A model generated the notes under the pieces. That model was not told the DNA's origin and did no database searches. It worked only from the letters and a program-made list of their open reading frames with translations. A stretch of 64,000 nucleotides of DNA, taken from NCBI RefSeq assembly GCF_023631325.1, contig NZ_JALQDG010000010.1, forward strand, positions 1 to 64,000, written 5' to 3'. This DNA is from Caballeronia sp. INDeC2. Lineage in GTDB: Bacteria; Pseudomonadota; Gammaproteobacteria; Burkholderiales; Burkholderiaceae. A program made the translations under genes and the position numbers. Below are positions 61,801-64,000 of the stretch, piece after piece. The number at the start of each line of letters is the position of its first letter. Within the stretch, counting starts at the first letter, position 1.

Positions 61801-61830
61801 GTGGTCGTGAAGCCGCTCGCCGCGAAGTGA
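55837..61830 (+). CDS. Bacterial alpha-2-macroglobulin family protein (YfhM-like)
   Basis: A 1997-residue periplasmic protease trap. A signal peptide is visible (WILAATTLIAALGLSAAFHRADA, cleavage about residue 33). Unlike E. coli YfhM there is no lipobox Cys after it, so the mature protein may be soluble. MG-type beta domains lead to a bait region, and the thioester motif CLEQ lies at Cys1520 (in YPYNCLEQQTS). It is longer than E. coli YfhM (about 1650). It lies 4 bp before pbpC; this pairing is typical and suggests defence of the periplasm, with PBP1C repairing the wall. GGAG sits about 11 nt before the ATG. Confidence 0.94.
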   Translation: MSRITTSQKKWILAATTLIAALGLSAAFHRADAARIASVSPQGKVAQVRQVVAKFDEPMIAFGNAAAPAPGQLTCSGASASDTAGSPRWIDAKTWAFDFEHDLPPGVTCALDLADGLKSVAGNALSGPRHFAFQTGGPFVTRVMPGYGDIEENQAFVLRLNGPATQASVLQHVWCESNALGNRIPVRTVDDATRAALLKHFRLEKESDRVLTLSCQQTLPSATKMQLVYGAGVTGPSGIASDVEKRFDFTVREPFTASFSCERENAKAPCTPLRPLRLNFSAPISRADAQKFVLHGPKGNASPSFDASDKDAEVSAVEFAAPLPERADVTIDAPVNLKDVSGRTLANADLFPLKTATAAMPPLAKFSSGTFGIIERFAEPDMPAMLPVTLRHVEADLHVQGLNSGTSQITKLKLDADTEIRRWMRAVDMFDGISMSRSSIEERMPQMLNNGIKPVIIPNSDGSSSRDPQIDIRSLSMLANQRGVETLTLPATDPKALRPFEVVGIPLTKPGFYVVEMSSPALGASLLGKNQAMYVRTSVLVTNLGVHFKQGRENSVVWVTTLDKGKPVANADIRVTDCNGDEIATAKTDAQGLAKIGKPLAATGECNEHSLAWGGFFVSARVNDPVTGPDMAFVTSDWNRGIESWRFNVPTDMSATRTTRAHTVFDRTLLRAGETVSMKHLLRVETLRGFAYPSSYPGRVTIRHVGSGQTWHLPLTWAADHSADSSFTVPVAAKLGEYSVTLDNGAASGNDDNDSAVTQSYESGSFRVEEFRLPVFKGSITAGDAKSPGLVAAQEAPVAVRLEYVQGGPASNLPVQVSALVRDTAPPFASQYESFSFAPYRKPADDGASAPAEDEDSEQQDNATTKLIADKLRVTLDRDGAGKVTVKPLPAVDSPKRLALEASFADPNGEIQTVSGGATLWPAAVAVGVKAGHWVSVGGALPVQALALDLQGKPRAGVSVDIKAVARVMSSSRKRMVGGFYAYDNHTEIKDLGTLCTGKSDDHGIVSCDAKIKEPGNVDLIAVAKDGDDRVANASTSVWVTREDELWFGGENTDRIDVLPEKTSYEPGETARFQVRMPFRSATALVAVEREGIVETRVVELNGKDPTVELKVEDAWGPNVYVSVLALRGRIREVPWYSFFTWGWKAPVEWARAFWYEGRQYQAPTPLVDLSKPAFRYGLASIKVGTASHRLAVSVSTDAKSYAVRSRAHVKLKVALPDGKPAPAGTQIAVAAVDEALLELMPNQSWDVLDAMLQQRAYGVETATAQMEIIGRRHFGRKAVPAGGGGGHSTTRELFDTLLLWNPRVTLDAKGEATVDVPLNDALTRFRIVAVAAVDAGQFGTGSASIQSTQDLQLISGLPPLVRVGDAFRAQFTLRNTTARTMRVVVTPRAGTLTLDARTVELAPESSQEVAWDVTTPDVLGAVSSASLDWQVSASEQAGPKASDAVKLTQKVVAAIPVTVQQATITQVDGTFALPVAPPADASKSSDGAVRGGIAVSLQPKLADGLPGVRRWFERYPYNCLEQQTSRALGLMDAAQWQGVLAKMPSYLDRDGLANYFPPADDARPAGSPALTAYLLAVTDEAAKQDRRFALPADVRNQMAAGLANFVDGKIERKFWAPRNDLDFEKLAAIEALSRYGLAQPRMLGSIAAAPDQWPTSAVLDYYAILSRVDGIPNRDEKRAQAEQVIRARLTYQGTRLTFSTEHEDDLWWLMTGTETNAARTALIFADAPGWKDEMPRVVAGLLALQNNGAWQTTTANLWGALAVGRFSRLFESTPVTGRTAIELGGSTQSVNWGAPASSAPASATPVTKTASVRSVVLPWNSGSLTLTQDGTGKPWATIESLAAVALKAPFAAGYRIAKTVTPVDPAVKGVLSRGDIVRVHLDIDAQSDMTWVVVNDPIPAGATILGSGLGRDSEAATQGEKQDRGAWPTFVERGFDGYRAYYDYLPKGKLTVEYTMRLNNPGTFGLPPTRVEALYAPSSFGALPNAPVVVKPLAAK

Positions 61831-61834
61831 TGTC

Positions 61835-64000
61835 ATGAAACGCGCCGCCGGCCTCGTCATCGCGTGCGTTCTTTCGGCGGCGGCGCACGCGTCGCCGAGC
61901 TTCGACGACGTGCGCGCGAACTGGCGCAGCTCCGACTGGGTGCTGCTCGCCCGCGACGGCGAGCCGCTCGCCCGCACGCGCGTCGATAAAAGCGCGCGGC
62001 GCGGCGACTGGGTCGCGCTCGCGGATGTATCGCCGGCGTTGCGCGAAGCGATCGTCGTATCGGAGGACAAGCGCTTCTACGAACACGCGGGCGTCGACTG
62101 GCGCGGCGCGGCGGCGGCCGCGTGGGGCAATCTGTGGAATACACGCACGCGCGGCGCATCGACGGTGACGATGCAGCTCACCGGCCTCATCGACGCCGAT
62201 AAATCGGCGGGCCGGCGCTCGATCGGCGAAAAGGCCCAACAGACGATCGGCGCGCTGTGGCTCGAACGAACCTGGCGCAAGGATCAGATTCTCGAGGCGT
62301 ATCTGAATCTCGTGCCGTTTCGCGGCGAGGTCGTCGGGTTGTCGGCGTTGTCGCAGACTTTGTTCGGCAAGGCGCCGTCCGGGCTCGACGAACGCGAGGC
62401 CGCGCTCGCTGCCGCGCTCGTGCGCGCGCCGAACGCGCCCTATGCGAAAGTCGCCGCGCGCAGTTGCGTGATCCTGCGCGACATGCAGACGCTGCACGGC
62501 GTCGGCCGAAGCGTCAATCCATGCGTCAATCTCGACAGCTACGTTCAGCTCGCGCTCACGCGCACGGCCGCCGCGCCCGCCTATGCACAAGGCGACGACG
62601 CCCTCGCGCCGCATCTCGCGCGGAGCATCGCGAGCGAGGTGCATCCGGCACCGGGCGCGCGCGTGCGCTCCACGCTCGATTCACGTCTGCAACGCTTCGC
62701 CCGCGACACGCTCGCACGAACGCTCGCCGAACTGAACGCGCGCGCGCATCCGCGCAACGTGCACGATGCGGCGGCCATCGTGATCGACAACCGTTCGGGC
62801 GACGTGCTCGCGTGGATCGGCTCGGCGGGCGGTTTGTCGAACGCGCCGGAGGTCGATGCCGTGCTCGCCCCGCGTCAGGCCGGCTCGACGCTGAAGCCCT
62901 TCCTTTATGCGCAGGCGTTCGACGAGAAGCGCGTCACCGCCGCCACGCTGCTCGACGACGCGCCGCTCGATCTCGCAACCGGCGGCGGCCTCTACATCCC
63001 GCAAAACTACGATCACGATTTCAAAGGCTGGGTGAGCGTGCGCACCGCGCTCGGCTCGTCGCTGAACGTGCCGGCGGTACGCACGCTCGTGATGGTCACG
63101 CCGCATCGTTTCGCGAAGACGCTGGTCGCGCTCGGCATTCCCTTGTCGCAGGCGGGCGATTACTACGGTTTCAGCCTCGCGCTCGGCAGCGCCGACGTCA
63201 CTCTGGCGTCGCTCGCCAACGCTTATCGCGCGCTCGCGAACGGCGGCGTCGCGCGCCCCTTCTTCGATCTCGCCGAACATCGGCCGACGTCCGCCGCAAC
63301 GCGCGTCTTCAGCCCCGAAGCGAGCTTCATCGTCACCGATATCCTCGCCGACAACAATGCGCGCACACGCACGTTCGGCTTCGACAGCGTGCTCGCGACG
63401 CGCACCTTCAGCGCGGTCAAGACCGGCACCAGCAAGGACATGCGCGACAACTGGGCGGTCGGTTTCACTTCGCGATACAGCGTGGGCGTGTGGGTCGGCA
63501 ACGCGGACGGCGCGCCGATGTGGGACGTGTCGGGCGTGACGGGCGCGGCGCCCGCGTGGAACGCCATCGTCAACTATCTGAACCGGCGGTCGGATAGCCG
63601 TGCGCCGCAAGCGCCGCCGGGCGTCGCGAAGACCCAGGTCACGTATCAGAACGATATCGAACCCGCGCGCAGCGAATGGTTCGTGCGCGGCACGCAGATG
63701 AGCGCCATCGGCCTCACGGCGAATGCGTCGCAGACCGCGCGCGCCGCGAATGCGGATGCACGCGCCACACGCATTGGCGCCCCCACGGACGGCACGATCT
63801 TCGCGCTCGACCCGGACATTCCGCCCGCGCGCCAGCGCGTGTGGTTCCAACGCGCGGACAGCGGCGCGCGCCTCGCGTGGCGGCTCGACGGCAAGCCCTA
63901 CGGCCACGACGCCCGCGCGTCGTGGCTGCCTTGGCCTGGCCGTCACGTGCTCGAACTCATCGATGCAAAAGGCGAAGTCGTCGATAAGGTCGGTTTCGAG
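61835..64000 (+). CDS. pbpC: Penicillin-binding protein 1C, 3' end missing
   Basis: The first 722 residues of a bifunctional peptidoglycan synthase; the gene runs off the right edge. A signal/anchor segment (AAGLVIACVLSAAAHA) is followed by the GT51 transglycosylase with EDKRFYEHAGVDWRG and RGASTVTMQL. The transpeptidase has the SXXK motif GSTLKPF, SSLN and KTGTSKD, all intact. A BiPBP-C-like domain begins near the end (GAPTDGTIFALDPDIPP). The ATG lies 4 bp after the A2M stop, so the two genes are coupled. Confidence 0.95.
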   Translation, partial: MKRAAGLVIACVLSAAAHASPSFDDVRANWRSSDWVLLARDGEPLARTRVDKSARRGDWVALADVSPALREAIVVSEDKRFYEHAGVDWRGAAAAAWGNLWNTRTRGASTVTMQLTGLIDADKSAGRRSIGEKAQQTIGALWLERTWRKDQILEAYLNLVPFRGEVVGLSALSQTLFGKAPSGLDEREAALAAALVRAPNAPYAKVAARSCVILRDMQTLHGVGRSVNPCVNLDSYVQLALTRTAAAPAYAQGDDALAPHLARSIASEVHPAPGARVRSTLDSRLQRFARDTLARTLAELNARAHPRNVHDAAAIVIDNRSGDVLAWIGSAGGLSNAPEVDAVLAPRQAGSTLKPFLYAQAFDEKRVTAATLLDDAPLDLATGGGLYIPQNYDHDFKGWVSVRTALGSSLNVPAVRTLVMVTPHRFAKTLVALGIPLSQAGDYYGFSLALGSADVTLASLANAYRALANGGVARPFFDLAEHRPTSAATRVFSPEASFIVTDILADNNARTRTFGFDSVLATRTFSAVKTGTSKDMRDNWAVGFTSRYSVGVWVGNADGAPMWDVSGVTGAAPAWNAIVNYLNRRSDSRAPQAPPGVAKTQVTYQNDIEPARSEWFVRGTQMSAIGLTANASQTARAANADARATRIGAPTDGTIFALDPDIPPARQRVWFQRADSGARLAWRLDGKPYGHDARASWLPWPGRHVLELIDAKGEVVDKVGFE

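Noticed and set aside
55855..62070. A 2071-codon open frame on the minus strand, the longest in the window
   Set aside because: It is antisense to the A2M gene, is Arg/His/Ala/Asp-rich with no recognisable domain, and arises from GC-rich codon bias.

Overview
The window is about 64 kb of GC-rich (by eye, mid-60s percent) chromosomal DNA from a beta-proteobacterium, almost certainly a Burkholderiaceae member of the Paraburkholderia/Caballeronia/Burkholderia group. Evidence for this is the PHB-type phaC-phaA pair next to pgeF-rluD-bamD, the hfq-hflX-hflKC-hisZ-purA block, surE-pcm-nlpD-rpoS, and dnaX-ybaB-recR. It reads as ordinary core genome. I saw no insertion sequence, prophage, CRISPR array, tRNA or rRNA.

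Layout. 1-2.2 kb: the phaC-phaA operon for polyhydroxybutyrate synthesis, on the minus strand, with a predicted TTGACA-type promoter and a nested inverted repeat upstream. 2.5-8.9 kb: pgeF and rluD (minus), bamD (plus), a DinG/YoaA-type helicase, a DUF465 protein and a glutamine-rich exported coiled-coil protein (minus). 9.1-13.4 kb: tex (plus) converging on kup (minus). 13.7-31.0 kb: a long minus-strand housekeeping run in transcription order ndk, rlmN, rodZ, ispG, hisS, yfgM-like, bamB, der, hfq, hflX, hflK, hflC, DUF2065, hisZ, purA and a purine-type phosphoribosyltransferase. 31.4-32.1 kb: a Bax-inhibitor-1 family membrane protein (plus). 32.2-38.4 kb: surE, pcm, nlpD, rpoS, a PolB-like exonuclease and rlmD (minus).

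38.5-40.8 kb: a quinone oxidoreductase (plus), then a truncated family 2 glycosyltransferase that runs tail to tail into a family 9 glycosyltransferase (minus). 41.0-48.5 kb: a minus-strand run dnaX, ybaB, recR, DUF1653, CaiB-type CoA transferase and a SsuABC-like importer. This joins DNA maintenance genes to a putative carboxylate uptake and activation module. The 4.5S SRP RNA (ffs) lies just upstream of dnaX. 49.1-64 kb: trxA, rho, mtfA, rpmE2, an ArnT-like glycosyltransferase, a MATE exporter, a 1997-residue alpha-2-macroglobulin and the start of pbpC (all plus).

Functional themes are envelope assembly and defence (bamB, bamD, rodZ, nlpD, pgeF, A2M-PbpC), stress and global regulation (rpoS, hfq, rho, surE), RNA modification (rluD, rlmN, rlmD) and carbon storage (pha). 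I found no clear new system. The best leads are small: unexplained palindromes near phaC, ndk and rho, a pilF/pilW gene missing from its usual place between rlmN and rodZ, the decayed glycosyltransferase junction, and the transporter/CoA-transferase module behind recR.
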